Numbered from the stretch's first letter, positions 44,271 to 55,324 are shown. The stretch is 64,000 nt of DNA from Labyrinthula sp. Ha (GCA_015227615.1 JAALGZ010000009.1:744001-808000), one strand, 5' to 3'. Translations and numbers: made by a program. Notes: generated by a model not told the origin, from the letters alone.

Positions 44271-45359
44271 CTACCTCCATCTCCTCTTTCCTTTCTTCTT
44301 CCAATGATTCCAACCCCACCCCCAATTCCATGACCAAGATTTACCTTGTGTAGGGTTACTGGTGGGAACATTTGTAGGGGATTCAGTACACTCGTCAGGA
44401 CAGACTACCATTGGAGTTGGGTCTCCTGTCGGAGAAGACGTTGGAGACTTGGATGGGTGTACAGTAGGCTTTTCTGAAGGTGAAGCTGAGGGTCTCAAGC
44501 TTGGACTGCTCGTTGGTCTCAGGGTTGGTGAGGTTGACCCTTCTTGTTCGTACTCATTTGGTGGCGAAGGACAAGAATCTGGCCCCAAGAGCGAGTTCAT
44601 CGCAAACAAGAAGTTTCTTCCCTTACCTTCAGGACCCTCTACTACCCTGTAGTTTACTAGAAAGGATTGCACATCCTTGAATCTAACCGTGGCAGCCAAT
44701 CTTCTAACGAGGAGGAGGGCATCGGCACTATTTCGGGGGTTGTTTTCAGCAAATCCTGTAACAGTAGATCTAAATTTAACGCACTCAGATTCCTCATCGA
44801 TCACAACTTCCACAAGCGTGTTTTCCTCTAGAAAAAAGGAAAACAAACCACAAATGTTAATTTCTTCTACTGCATTATCATCACCAGTGTCCACATCAAA
44901 GAAGGTAATGTCTATGTAATCTAGTTCTTGACTTAGTGCGAAATTAAAAGTTGACTCGAAGCTGTTAGCAAGATTAATCTGTGGTAAGTCACTGCCTTCA
45001 CTAGCTAGCCCATTGGGTGGATTGGAAATTGTTTCTCTAAATTTGTACTCCGAAATGTTTGTAACCACTAAAGAGATTCCTTGGGGAGCATCTGGGTTGT
45101 GAGAAAAAATGTCACTGAATTCAAGTGCCCCAAATCGTAATTCAGGAGGTGAAATGCAATCTGGTATTGTGCAGTATTTTGACGGAGTTCCACCTAAATC
45201 ATTGTAAACCAAATTATTTTCTGTTAGTGAAGCTTCAAAAAGAGTGATGGGGGTGCACAAGTTTTGGCGAAGCAACAGTAAATCTTTTAACTCTTGGCAA
45301 AATCCTACTCGTGCGAAATGAATGCAAGCAGCTACACTTGCCCACGTGGAAAGTTTCAT
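44271..45359 (-). CDS. Secreted protein with P/T/S stalk and Trp-rich basic tail
   Basis: A 362-residue protein with a clear signal peptide (about 1-21, ending ARVGFC). Residues about 25-270 form an extracellular domain with six or so cysteines and many strands that I do not recognise. A stalk follows with SPTLRPTSSPSLRPSASPSE-type repeats, the P/T/S signature of stramenopile surface proteins, interrupted by a short Cys pair (VVCPDECTESP). The last ~22 residues are extraordinary: seven Trp with Asn/Gly spacing and then Lys/Arg (WSWNWGWGWNHW and KKKGKRRWR). There is no membrane span, so it is probably secreted or wall-bound. The Trp-rich cationic tail could bind membranes, polysaccharide or silica-like polyanions; this is inference. 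The start is the ATG at 45359. Confidence 0.75.
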   Translation of the reverse strand: MKLSTWASVAACIHFARVGFCQELKDLLLLRQNLCTPITLFEASLTENNLVYNDLGGTPSKYCTIPDCISPPELRFGALEFSDIFSHNPDAPQGISLVVTNISEYKFRETISNPPNGLASEGSDLPQINLANSFESTFNFALSQELDYIDITFFDVDTGDDNAVEEINICGLFSFFLEENTLVEVVIDEESECVKFRSTVTGFAENNPRNSADALLLVRRLAATVRFKDVQSFLVNYRVVEGPEGKGRNFLFAMNSLLGPDSCPSPPNEYEQEGSTSPTLRPTSSPSLRPSASPSEKPTVHPSKSPTSSPTGDPTPMVVCPDECTESPTNVPTSNPTQGKSWSWNWGWGWNHWKKKGKRRWR

Positions 45360-45462
45360 TGTTGCGACAAATTTATAGTTTCTATTAAACGGGTCCCTTT
45401 ATGTTTAACGGAAACGCATTGAGAGATAAATCTTATGTCAATTTCTGCGTACAAATAGTCAT

Positions 45463-47135
45463 CTAAACATTATCTGGTGCATGAACAATATTCTTATTGT
45501 ACCATGACACATAATCTCCTCCCTTATTAGATGTATTTCCTACAGGGATTAGATCTAAGGAAGGTCGTCTGAGGCGATTATTTTGTGGACCTCCAATATT
45601 CAACCTTAATTCCTCAAGCCTCTTTCGTTTCCTCTCCTTTGCTTCCTGGATTTTGATCTTTCTTTGTTTCTCTTCTTCAGCCACCCTTGCTTTCTCTTCG
45701 GCTGCTGCTTTTTCTGCTGCAGCAACCGCTTCCTTCTCTTTTGCTACCCTTTTCATTTCTTCAATTTCTTCCTGTCTTTTCTTCTCTTCAGCAACACGTT
45801 GCCTTTCTTCCTCATCTAATCTTAATTTTTCAGCTTCTTCTTCTGCTTGTCTTTTAACCTCATCACCCATTCTTAGCACAGCAGCTTTAGCAGCTTCATT
45901 ATTTGGGTTCTTTTCTGCAGCTTTCTTGAAAAACTCTTCCGCTTCCTTAAATCTATTCAACATCATATAAGCATAAGCTAAGTTATAATACACAGAATCA
46001 TCGGCTTCTCCATTTGAATGCTCGATAGCGCTAGTCAAGACATCAATGGCGTCTTCATACTCAGCTTTGTTGACCATAATGGTTCCCAGTAGGGCAGATG
46101 CGATCCAGTTGGCTGGATCGGTACTATAAACGAATTGCAGCATCTCCTTAGCTTTGTCGTCTTGATTTAACTTCATTAGTGCAAAACCTGCATTAAAACA
46201 AACGTTCGGGTTCTTAGCTTCCTTACTCAAAGAAATAGCGTCTTCAAAAGCTTTGATTGCGTTTTCATAAGACAGCGTATCCGGTCGCATGTACACAGTA
46301 CCAAGAGCAACGTGATATTTCCAAAGCTCTCCCTCACCTTTAGGTGAACTTTCAATAGCATCTTTTAACCATTTTTCGGCCATTTTATCCTGATCACCTA
46401 ATCTCAAACAGTTGACCCCAAGAAGAAATTTAGCATTGCTCGTTTGACGCAGATCATGCGCCCTCAAAAAATACTCTCTGGATTTATCAAAAACTCCAGC
46501 AGTCATGAAGCTATGACCCATCTGAAGCAGTACCTCCGCATAAAGTTGTACTTGCTCAGTTCGGAGTTCATTAGCTGGTTTCTTTGATAAAATAGCCTCA
46601 ACATCCTCTACAGATTCCATTGGCTTGTTCAACTTAAAGAACGCAAAGATTCTCTCGTTGTGAAACTTCTCAAAATCATCAGGTTGTTCTTCAAGCCCCT
46701 TAGCTCCAGCATCCAGAGCTTTCTCAAATTGGTTACTTTGATTGTATGCATGAGCTAGAAAACTTAGTTAGAAAAAGGAATATTACCCAGAAGACTCCAT
46801 TTGAAGAATTCTTTCTTTTGATCAACTTCTCTTAGCTTTTCCATAGCTGGAATAGCCATATCCCATTTATTCTGTCGCTCGTAGCACTTAGATATTCCAG
46901 AATGGGCATTTACAATAACTGTCTCGTCACCAGAAGCGACAGCTCGCTTAAATGCATTTAGGGCTTCATCCAGTTTGCCTGAATTATAACAACTTACGCC
47001 GAGGTATAAGCTCAACTTTCCGTGAACGTTCTCAGGGGCTTCATTCAATAACTCCCTATATAATCCAGCAGCGGTCTCGTAATCCTTTCTCTCGTCCGCT
47101 TTGTTCGCTTCAGCTAATTTTTCGTTGAGGTCCAT
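45463..47135 (-). CDS. TPR-repeat protein with long charged helix
   Basis: A 546-residue protein from two exons (47135-46787 and 46754-45463) around a 32-nt intron. Splicing restores FKWSLL-AHAYNQSNQFEKAL, a TPR helix pair. At least eight tetratricopeptide units cover residues about 5-390, with typical A-L-G-Y-A-P positions (LYLGVSCYNSGKLDEALNAF, ALLGTIMVNKAEYEDAIDVL, YNLAYAYMMLNRFKEAEEFF). A ~120-residue helix of Glu/Lys/Arg/Ala follows (EEAEKLRLDEEERQRVAEEK and on), then a short disordered tail. The order TPRs then charged helix is like the Paf1-complex subunit Ctr9, but this protein is far shorter, so I do not assign it. It should act as a scaffold in the cytosol or nucleus. The start is the ATG at 47135. 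Confidence 0.85.
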
Positions 47136-47200
47136 TTTTTTGTTGATTAGCTTTTTCAACGTTTAAAAAAATTTGGTTCAGCGTTCTGCTCAGGCCAAAA
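47136..47200. promoter_or_regulatory. Short divergent spacer upstream of the TPR gene
   Basis: Sixty-five bp separate the TPR start from the ATG of a small plus-strand frame. The TPR promoter must lie here or inside that frame, which is one reason to doubt the small frame. Confidence 0.35.
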
Positions 47201-47599
47201 ATGAAATTTGCTCTGAACCCTGATTCGTCAGTGATACGATCTGATTGGCTGGATAGAAAGAAACAGAGCATATTTTGGGCAATTCTGTTTCTTTTCGGTG
47301 CAAATAGCAAAACGTGTACAAGAACAAGTATAGAGTTTTTGCACAAGCTTGGGAAAACAAACATATCTCGGCTTATTAGTTCTTCCCGGAAAACCAAAGG
47401 ATTGTGGTTTCTCTGGTCAAAAAACTTCTATTTAAACACTTCAATCTTAGCTGTTGTTTCTCTACAAATGTGGAGTTTCAAATTTTCCAAGATTTTGTTG
47501 CAGCAAAAGAAAGTTAACTATAAAGGAAAGATCTATTTTTTTAGTGCTTTGAAACTATTAGAAAAATATCGAATTATAATAATTGCCTTTGAGATATAA
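47201..47599 (+). CDS. Small hypothetical protein, uncertain
   Basis: A 132-codon frame from an ATG, divergent from the TPR gene. The product is basic and Ser/Leu/Phe-rich with two weakly hydrophobic stretches (about 22-34 and 78-92) and no recognised motif. The last third is Lys/Ile/Tyr-rich, like translated AT-rich DNA. It may be a real short gene, or chance in the TPR promoter. Confidence 0.3.
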   Translation: MKFALNPDSSVIRSDWLDRKKQSIFWAILFLFGANSKTCTRTSIEFLHKLGKTNISRLISSSRKTKGLWFLWSKNFYLNTSILAVVSLQMWSFKFSKILLQQKKVNYKGKIYFFSALKLLEKYRIIIIAFEI

Positions 47600-47682
47600 C
47601 ATAAAAGCAGTTACCAAGAATACTATTTACGGAAACGCCCAAGTAATCAGAGTTTATAACTCATCAACAAAATGATACAGTC

Positions 47683-47694
47683 TATTCCCGGATT
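47683..47694 (+). promoter_or_regulatory. TATTCCCGGATT motif upstream of lectin/NLP-like copy 1
   Basis: A copy of the 12-bp word that ends 86 bp before the ATG at 47781. The copy before family member 3 lies at almost the same distance. About 20 bp further on both share AATAATTG followed by AGGGAACAGATA. Confidence 0.5.
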
Positions 47695-47780
47695 CAATTA
47701 CACTTTAAGGTTATAAATAAGTAATAATTGTAGGGAACAGATAACCCAAACAAAAATAATAGAAAGAAAGAAAGACGGAA

Positions 47781-49637
47781 ATGATACCTAAAGTTTCTAT
47801 TTTCAGCTTGGCAACTCTCGGAGTATTGAAAGCAAGTGATTTTGATGCTTTTCCTGAATTCTTGCCTTCACAAATAGATATTTCGAGTATCACTCCACTA
47901 TTTGATTTCACAGATAACAGTTATTTACCTGGAGTGGCAATCTCTATGGAAGGGGAACGTAATGGAGGATTAAATCCAAGTGGTTCAGTTACTGGGGAAT
48001 GCAGAAGTAGCAACTTCTTAGATCAATCGAATACTATTCATCGACACGCATGTGTCACGAATGGAGGTCAAGATTATTGCATGCACGCGTTTTCGTTGTA
48101 TTTTGAGAAAGATCAATCTTTGGATGGAGGCGGAACAAGGCATGAACTTGAAACAGTTGGAGTTTGGACTTTGGATGGAGCAATCACGCACATTTCGGTT
48201 TCAGATGATACTTTTTTGGAAACTTTTCCTGTTTCTGATGTTTCTTTTCAAGGTTCAAACCCTTTAATTGTCTATGACGCAGTCTCAGATGACGAATCAC
48301 ACAGATTCGTTCTTGCTTCTTCGAGTCATCAGATCGAAAATCCAACAGGAAGCTATGTTACTCCTGATATTATTTCTTGGTTTGAATTTTCTGCTGGCGA
48401 TTTTGACAACACAGTTTTTCGTGCTCTACTCTCTTCTAGATTTGATTTTGGAGCTGTTGATTTTTTACTAAAGGATGAACTTTTTTTGGATGCTTTTAAT
48501 GCAGTGAAACCTGCAAATTATCCTTTTCTAACTTTTACAAGTGCTCAAGAACCTAATCCACAACCATCGGACGAGTTCGTGCGCTTCTTAAATGTTGAAA
48601 CAGGAACTTGTTTAAATGCTGCTGGTGGAGAAGCAAATGAAAATGTGAATTTAATCGTCTACGAATGCGGAACGGATTTCAATGAATTTTGGTACTTTCA
48701 GGAGTCAACCCAGCAGATTCGATCACTTGAGGATCCAAGTTTTTGTGTTGATGTAGATCAAACAATTCAAGCCGGAGAAAATGTTCAACTAAAATCCTGT
48801 GATTCTGCAAAATCTAGCCAGCAATGGACTCGATCTGGTAATCAAATTCTTCTTTCTGGATTAGCAATGAGCTCTGAATCTGGTGGCACCAACGTGCAGA
48901 TAGAAACAAATCAAAATCTTAATCGACAGATTTTTGAATTATTCTTGCTTCCAACTAATTCTCCTACAAATGCCCCAACCACTTTGGAGCCAACAAATCT
49001 ACCTACACAAAATCCTAGTACCATCCCCACATCTTCCCCTACAACTACATTCTCACCAACATTTTCTCCTACAACTAAACCAACAGAATCCCCTTCGACG
49101 GCACCAACCCCGGTACCATCCTCTTCCCCGACTTTTCTGCCTTCTTTTAGTCCATCAGTGTCGCCGACAAAAAAGCCGACATTTTTCCCAACAGCTTTTC
49201 CCATCATTAGTACAAATTCACCCGAAAGTTCATCAGTACCAACAATGGTACCTACGAATGGTACTGTGGAAGAAGTAGATGACAATGAAGAAGGTGTTAA
49301 TTTCCTTGAGGAAAATTTATTTTACTTGATCATTGGAAGTGGTTCACTTTTTATTCTTGCAATTTTTTTGTCCATTTTTCGAAAGAGAAGAAAAAATAGA
49401 AATCAAAAAAGACTTGATTATGATGCGAGAAGAGAGTTTATGCGAAGAAGTCACGATGAAACTCTTGTGCTAGATTCTGTGAACTCCTCAAAGAGTAAGA
49501 TTTATTTGTCAAAGGAAATTAGACAAGAGAATCCAATGCTAAGAGCAGATCCAGAAATTCCAACTTTTGACCAAGGTTTTAACTTTGATACCCAAGATCA
49601 ACATATTTCTCCAAGAGCTGAACAAAATATTTTCTAA
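47781..49637 (+). CDS. Membrane-anchored NLP-like plus ricin-B lectin protein, copy 1
   Basis: A 618-residue intronless surface protein. Order: signal peptide (about 1-18); a domain at about 20-255 like the necrosis-inducing NLP/NPP1 family; a ricin-B-type lectin domain at about 257-386 (FVRFLNVETGTCLNAAGG, CVDVDQTIQAGENVQLKSC, QQW); a P/T/S stalk at about 388-490; one membrane span at about 512-533 followed by Arg/Lys; and a ~85-residue cytoplasmic tail. NLP features are GGLNPSGSVTGEC, FEKDQ and, at 118-124, GTRHELE followed by VGVW, in the place of the canonical GHRHDWE. The first His and the Asp of the heptad are thus replaced (Thr, Glu). NLPs of oomycetes and fungi are secreted cytolysins that bind plant sphingolipids; an anchored, lectin-fused form is unusual. 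Adhesion or recognition is as likely as lysis. The tail has IRQENPMLR...PTFDQGF, shared with copy 2. Confidence 0.8.
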   Translation: MIPKVSIFSLATLGVLKASDFDAFPEFLPSQIDISSITPLFDFTDNSYLPGVAISMEGERNGGLNPSGSVTGECRSSNFLDQSNTIHRHACVTNGGQDYCMHAFSLYFEKDQSLDGGGTRHELETVGVWTLDGAITHISVSDDTFLETFPVSDVSFQGSNPLIVYDAVSDDESHRFVLASSSHQIENPTGSYVTPDIISWFEFSAGDFDNTVFRALLSSRFDFGAVDFLLKDELFLDAFNAVKPANYPFLTFTSAQEPNPQPSDEFVRFLNVETGTCLNAAGGEANENVNLIVYECGTDFNEFWYFQESTQQIRSLEDPSFCVDVDQTIQAGENVQLKSCDSAKSSQQWTRSGNQILLSGLAMSSESGGTNVQIETNQNLNRQIFELFLLPTNSPTNAPTTLEPTNLPTQNPSTIPTSSPTTTFSPTFSPTTKPTESPSTAPTPVPSSSPTFLPSFSPSVSPTKKPTFFPTAFPIISTNSPESSSVPTMVPTNGTVEEVDDNEEGVNFLEENLFYLIIGSGSLFILAIFLSIFRKRRKNRNQKRLDYDARREFMRRSHDETLVLDSVNSSKSKIYLSKEIRQENPMLRADPEIPTFDQGFNFDTQDQHISPRAEQNIF

Positions 49638-52600
49638 CGGGGTTCTCAATCGTATTTATTGAGTCTTTTTGTGCTTGGTGTATCATACTGCCTTAGCTAA
49701 AGAAAGACATTCTATGTGAAAAATGTGGACTATATTGTTAAGTAAAAGACTTTTCTCTTGCTTTGCGAACAACAAGTTACCATTAGGAGTAATTATCATC
49801 TACATAAGAAGCACAACTTCCAGCTTCTCATTAAATTGGAACAGAAGAAATTTTGAGGTTAACAACAAATTACAAGAGTACTTCGTACCCGATCATTGGT
49901 GTTCATTCTTAATATTAACCTGTTTACTTCTTTGTATGGTAAAAACTGATAGCGTGTACAGTGAACACTCTCTAACACATCTATACAATTGTTTCAATAG
50001 ATGGCAAAACTCTCATATTCATAATTGTAGGTAGAGCAGCTATATTATCTGTTGGGCTTCCTGGAACTCAGTGTTTCATCGTTTTAGTGGAACATGAACT
50101 GCAGCTTTAACTCGGCAGGAGTATATTATCCAGATATCGATTTGTCATGGTGTTCAATACTTTGTCAGGAATGTCCAACACTTCTTGTTCTTTCAGGGTT
50201 GTATGAAGACACAACTGGCAATAGAGAGATATTAGTAGAAGCAGTGGTGGTACTTCAACTCGGTACATCTTAATGCACTTCATTCTACGAGACAGATTTA
50301 ATCAAGGCTTGCCTTTCGTAGGCTGCTTATTTTGGTTCGTTCATTTCTTTCAATGGTTAAAATATCGCCTAAAGAAATATCTTTGAAAACCAACAAACCA
50401 AGAACTAAATCCAAGGTATCACGAAAAAAGAAAATGCAACGAAATGAGCAAGAAACTAATAAAAAATATGGAGAAAATAAATATTTTATGGAAAAGGAAA
50501 ATCAAATGAAAAGTTGTTTAATGAATATTGAAGTTTGTCTGCTAGAATGAGAAAAGTATTATATTGTTGTTTTCAGAAATTTTTATATAAGACCGACGAT
50601 GCAACATAATGTGACGGAGTAAAAACCAAACCAAGGAGGGTATGGTCTGAAGTGAGCTGTAAAAACTGAAGTTACAGGTGTAGAATCATATTGAGGTTTC
50701 TAAGTTGTTCTGAGAAAAAAAAATATTATTGTTTAAAGAGATTTTTGCAGGTACAGTTAGAATGAAGCTTATACCTCCCTTAAGTACCAAGTTAGCAACT
50801 CTCAAGTACATAAAAAAATCTAAAATACTACCCCAACTAATGACACAAAACCTAAAGAAAAAAGAATGGTAATTTTTTTTTCTTGCATGTTAATAAAACA
50901 TCCACAGGTGAAAGATAAACTCAAGGAGTAGAGGTCCAGTTAGTTTAATTCAAGGAAGGTTTTATTCAAGATCAGTTATAGGAAGAAGATTTCGCTGAAT
51001 AAAGGAAAAATAGGGATAGGGTTAGGTATTGCCAAAAACCTAACCAAAAACCATGGTTGATTTATGATTGAAGATGCATAACCCGCTTGGGGGCTTAAGT
51101 TCAGGTTTTCTTCCTTATACATATAGGTTGAGAGTGGGCATAGGGATCAGAGTAAGATTCCGGATGTTTCTGTTGAACAAGAGAGCTATGTAGTGGGTTT
51201 TCTGACTGTGGGTGGACAAATGGATCACGTGTTTCTATTTTATTTGGTGGGGGGCTATTCGGAGATTGGAAGCAATTCGGTTTTACAAGGAGGACGTAAC
51301 TAACCCAAAGCCCATTCTTGTGTCGTGTGAGACTCAAATCAATTAAACCAACTCCCAGGCACGTTTTGTATTTCTATTGCTTAGGGCCCTTTCAAGACAA
51401 GTTAAAGCATTACCCTATTAAGTGTTGGGCTCCCCTATCACTGTTTATTAAAATACATTCTACATTTGCCGTTTCTAGTTAAACAGATTTTACCAACTTT
51501 AATTAAACTTTGAAGATTAGTGTCCTTTGAATTCCCTCCTTCTTCTCTACCTCTCTCTAATTCGCACATAAGTAAATTATTGTTGAAGTAAGTTCCTGAA
51601 AATTTTTGATATATTGGAGCTTCTGCGGCTGTTAAAGGTGTGTCAACAATCGCTAGGTACCTAATCATCCTAGTCTCTCTCCGTTTAATATGTGAATGAA
51701 ACTTAAGTTAACTTAAATCCTCTTCAAGAAGATGTCCTTTGCGTGCTAAGGTTTAATTTGAAGATGTACATTCCAAGTTTAAGATCAAACTGAATGTTTG
51801 ACACTAAACTGCAAATCACTGAAGAGGAACATCCTACGCAACATCTGCTAATCATTTTTTTCTTAAACAAAAAATAATTTTTGCTTATTTTATTCAAAAA
51901 TCTGTGGAACCAATCTTTGATTTAGTTTAAAACGTCTTGCAACAACGTTCTCTAACAATTGGGATAATTCTTCTGGTATTGGTGCTCTTTACTTTATCCA
52001 TTCATCATTCTCTGGGGCTCGGATTTTCTCATGGAGGTGTACGTCCTCTTCGTTGATACACTCAAATGATGTTCCTATACCTGTTATTTTACCTTCATTT
52101 CACCCACAAATTTGGCCTAAGAAGCCCAGAGTCCTGTTGGCGACCTTGCTAAAAGTGGTATTCATAGGCTGACCAAGAAAAAAACGATTCCTAATTCTAT
52201 CATTTATTTTCTACATCAATAATTTCAAGATGGTAGCCTAGTATTGTGTTTTATATCTTCAACTGAATATATTCCCAAAGTATTCTTTGCTTTAAATGAA
52301 ATTATAGTGTGTTGTATTCATATGATGATTTGCATAATATTGTCGATACTAATAAATTGTCTATGATCATTGCTCAAACCGCTCAGTGCAGGGGGTATTG
52401 TTTTAATAAAGATGAAGCATGGCTATATTCTGGAAAGCTGACCTTCTCCCTGATCGATTTGATGGGAAGGTTTCAATGTCTGGCACTATAATTAGGAGTA
52501 AGCGTTTCGCTTTTAATCCATGATATTTTTCTCTGTCTTGTCGGACTGAGAAGAGTTTTGAGTTAGAGCACATGACATTTTTATGACTAGTTCTAAGCTC

Positions 52601-55123
52601 ATTGCAAAAATGTTGACTCCAATTTCTTACTAGTCTGTCAAATTTATAATAAATTGATATTGAAGTAGGTCATTAAGAGCTAGAATATTACTCATTGGAT
52701 GAATTTGTCACTTTTCTTACATATTTTGAAACAAAATTATGAGAGGAGAATGTGCGAGTCTTGTCGTAATGGAATTGAATTTTAGAAAGATGATGATACT
52801 TAGGTTACCTTCATTCATAATTAACTCGGACACTTTTTACAAGACATTAAAGTTTAAAGCAACTATCTTGGTATGACCGACATAGTTCTTAGTATCTTCT
52901 GCGTTGTGCTGAAACATGAATCTTAAAGACCAAACCATCTGTTGTGGTAATACCTATGCAATTTATTATGTTTTATATTTTTATCTGTAGCTCTCCTCTT
53001 CGTAATTTCTAACACTCCGGCATTATTTCAATACAAAACTCATTGATACCCAAACCCTATGCAACTATCCTAGGACACAGTCAACCTGGTTCATTACTGT
53101 GCCTGAGATCAGTATGGTATTCCGGCAAAGATACTCGCAACATTAAAGAGCCTAGAAAGAAATTAAAATATGTTCCATTTCTACTACGAAGTCCCCTGAT
53201 ATGAATATTGACTTGAAAATCAAATTTGTGGCCCTAAACCTTCATATTCTTTTTTTTTTGCTTAAAACTTTGAGTAAGATTTAATCCTTAGGTCAAAGTC
53301 GGTCTTCAGGACTTGGCAAAACCAAAAGAAAGGATTGATGCAGGATATTAAAGAAGACACACCCCACGGAAAAACTTATTAGTGAAGAAGATTTTGATAT
53401 TTTTACTGGATGGTTTGATTGTTTGAAATTTAAGATTAGCAATCTCAACTGGTATTATATTTCCAGTATTGTATATCTCTTGTAACCATTAAATTCTATG
53501 TTGATATATTAAGAAAAGAAGAAACCCTAGTGTATGAGCCTTTCTAGAGCTTTTCAATGATACTGGGTGTTCGTGGTACTCTATGTAGTCATCTGTTCTT
53601 AGCAGCTGTATCACCAATGCTGTGTTCTTTCAATTCGTGTAGGTACCATGACTCTTGATCAAGACCATTTGAAACTACTACCCATTTGCTCTTCTCGTTA
53701 CCAGGCCATAAGTTTTAGCTGAGGTTGATAATTATCTTATTGCGTTTAACTGGGAGAATATAGCCTATGAGCATGAAACATTTGAGCATTTGCCACTTTT
53801 ATGATAATTGATCAATTAATATTATAAACAATCCAAGAACACTTAATAGTGTTAAATTAAATTCTTACTCTATATATAGCGATGAATCTACGTATAAATG
53901 TAATTTAAGAGTGTCAGGGTTTAATATTTTTTGCTTCGAGCACATTAAGTTATTTTTAGCACATATAAAACAATCCCCTCCTTTAAGATGAACTAACTGA
54001 TATAACATTTACTTTCTCAGTTCTTGTTCATATGTTTCCTAGTACTTAAGATTTTTCTATTCAATCACAGGTTCATTACAAATACTCTTCATTAAGCCTC
54101 AGTCCTACTATCGCTTCAACTAGTCTCTATTTTGTTATGATTAAAACCAGAATTAGCGTATTTAGTTTAGTTCTTTTTCGCTTCTCAACTGTTTAAGCCT
54201 AATATTCAACATCATTTATAGAACTAAAATTCTTGGGGAAGTTATTTTCACATGTGTATAAATTTCCACATAAGAAAATGATTAAAGTTGATGGACTTGC
54301 AGGTCGCTATTCATTTTGATTTTGGAAAATTTTCAGATTCTTTGCACTTTATCATAAGCTCCAAGAAAATAAAACTTTAACTTTCATTAGACCTTAACTT
54401 CCATTTCTGAACACAAATATATTTGCTAAAGGATTTACGTTCACTCGAGCTCAGCATTTAATAGAAACCGTCTCTTAGCAACAAGAAATTATGACTAAGT
54501 ATGCAAACAATTACAAGATTTAAGTCCTTAATCAAGAATTACTCTCTTTAATGCCATGATCGGCTCCATGTGCCTCACCTCTTGGTACTTTGAGTTCTTT
54601 CACATAATTCCTTTTCTGTTTGTTGAATTCAAACCTAGAACAGTTGATATATTATGATTTTTCTATGGGAAGAAAATTCTCATAAGGAATGGATATCTGC
54701 TTAATAATAGTATGTTTATCCGTGCAGTACTTACGATGTTATTAATCATTCTGATTGTTCACAGTTTCCCCATCTATGCAAACGTAATCTTAAGAAACCC
54801 TCTGTGAACTTTTCGTCTTTATTTACACCATTTTCTACAAAATGCAGAATTAAGTACAGGATTAAGCAGATATCCTATTCTTGAAATAGGCGTACGAGTA
54901 TGATTCCTTGCCTAACCTCAAGTATGTTGAGCACTATAAACTTTCCGTGGCTTTACTCGGCATCGCTTTCTGCTTAGTGCATAATGTATATCATAAGGTA
55001 GTACAAGGGTGTAGAAACCTTTTTACGAAAGAACTTAGTTTGTTTTGGGTCGCCGCAAGTGGTCCTAGCGACACAGTAGTTACCTGTTTACTTTCAATTA
55101 CTCCATGAACAAATATTTGGAAC
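49638..55123. other. Long intergenic region between family copies 1 and 2
   Basis: No secure gene in 5.5 kb. A Lys-rich frame at 50353-50550 (65 codons, ATG start) is not recognised. A frame at 52309-52491 reads YSYDDLHNIVD and later GYCFNKDEAW, with the spacing of a reverse-transcriptase YxDD motif and its following strand; it is too short and has no other RT motif, so it is only a hint of a relic. The rest is AT-rich DNA. Confidence 0.35.
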
Positions 55124-55324
55124 ATGGAAAAAGAATACGAAGACTCTTTACCAACTGAAAGAAAAGATGCCAGGTACTACAGTGAAAGCTATGTGGTTTT
55201 CTTAGAACCACCTATAAAAACTGAAAACGCAGCTGCCTCCCTAGTAGAACAATACGCTTTGACGGATAAGGATGTTAAGGCTTGGATAGACTCTATCCTG
55301 AAATTCATTGCTTCAAAGCTGTAG
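55124..55324 (+). CDS. Small charged hypothetical protein, uncertain
   Basis: A 66-codon frame from an ATG preceded by an in-frame stop at 55106. The composition is coding-like: many Glu/Asp/Lys and a final amphipathic helix (DKDVKAWIDSILKFIASKL). It could be a small gene or the end of a spliced or decayed one. The next 700 bases are A/C-rich and RT-like, so it may instead belong to a retroelement relic. Confidence 0.25.
   Translation: MEKEYEDSLPTERKDARYYSESYVVFLEPPIKTENAAASLVEQYALTDKDVKAWIDSILKFIASKL

Noticed and set aside
44362-44919. Plus-strand frames opposite the P/T/S stalk gene (Gly/Val/Asp-rich)
   Set aside because: They are the antisense of Pro/Thr/Ser codons. The same effect gives Gly/Asp/Val-rich frames opposite the stalks at 48911-49285 and 57983-58474.
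45463-47135. TPR gene called as Ctr9 of the Paf1 complex
   Set aside because: Domain order is similar, but it is about half the usual length and the TPR sequences are generic.
50353-50550. Lys-rich 65-codon frame with an ATG
   Set aside because: Composition is what translated A-rich DNA gives; no family recognised.
52309-52491. YSYDD-containing frame resembling an RT catalytic motif
   Set aside because: Only one motif, 60 codons, and no flanking RT features; kept only as a hint.
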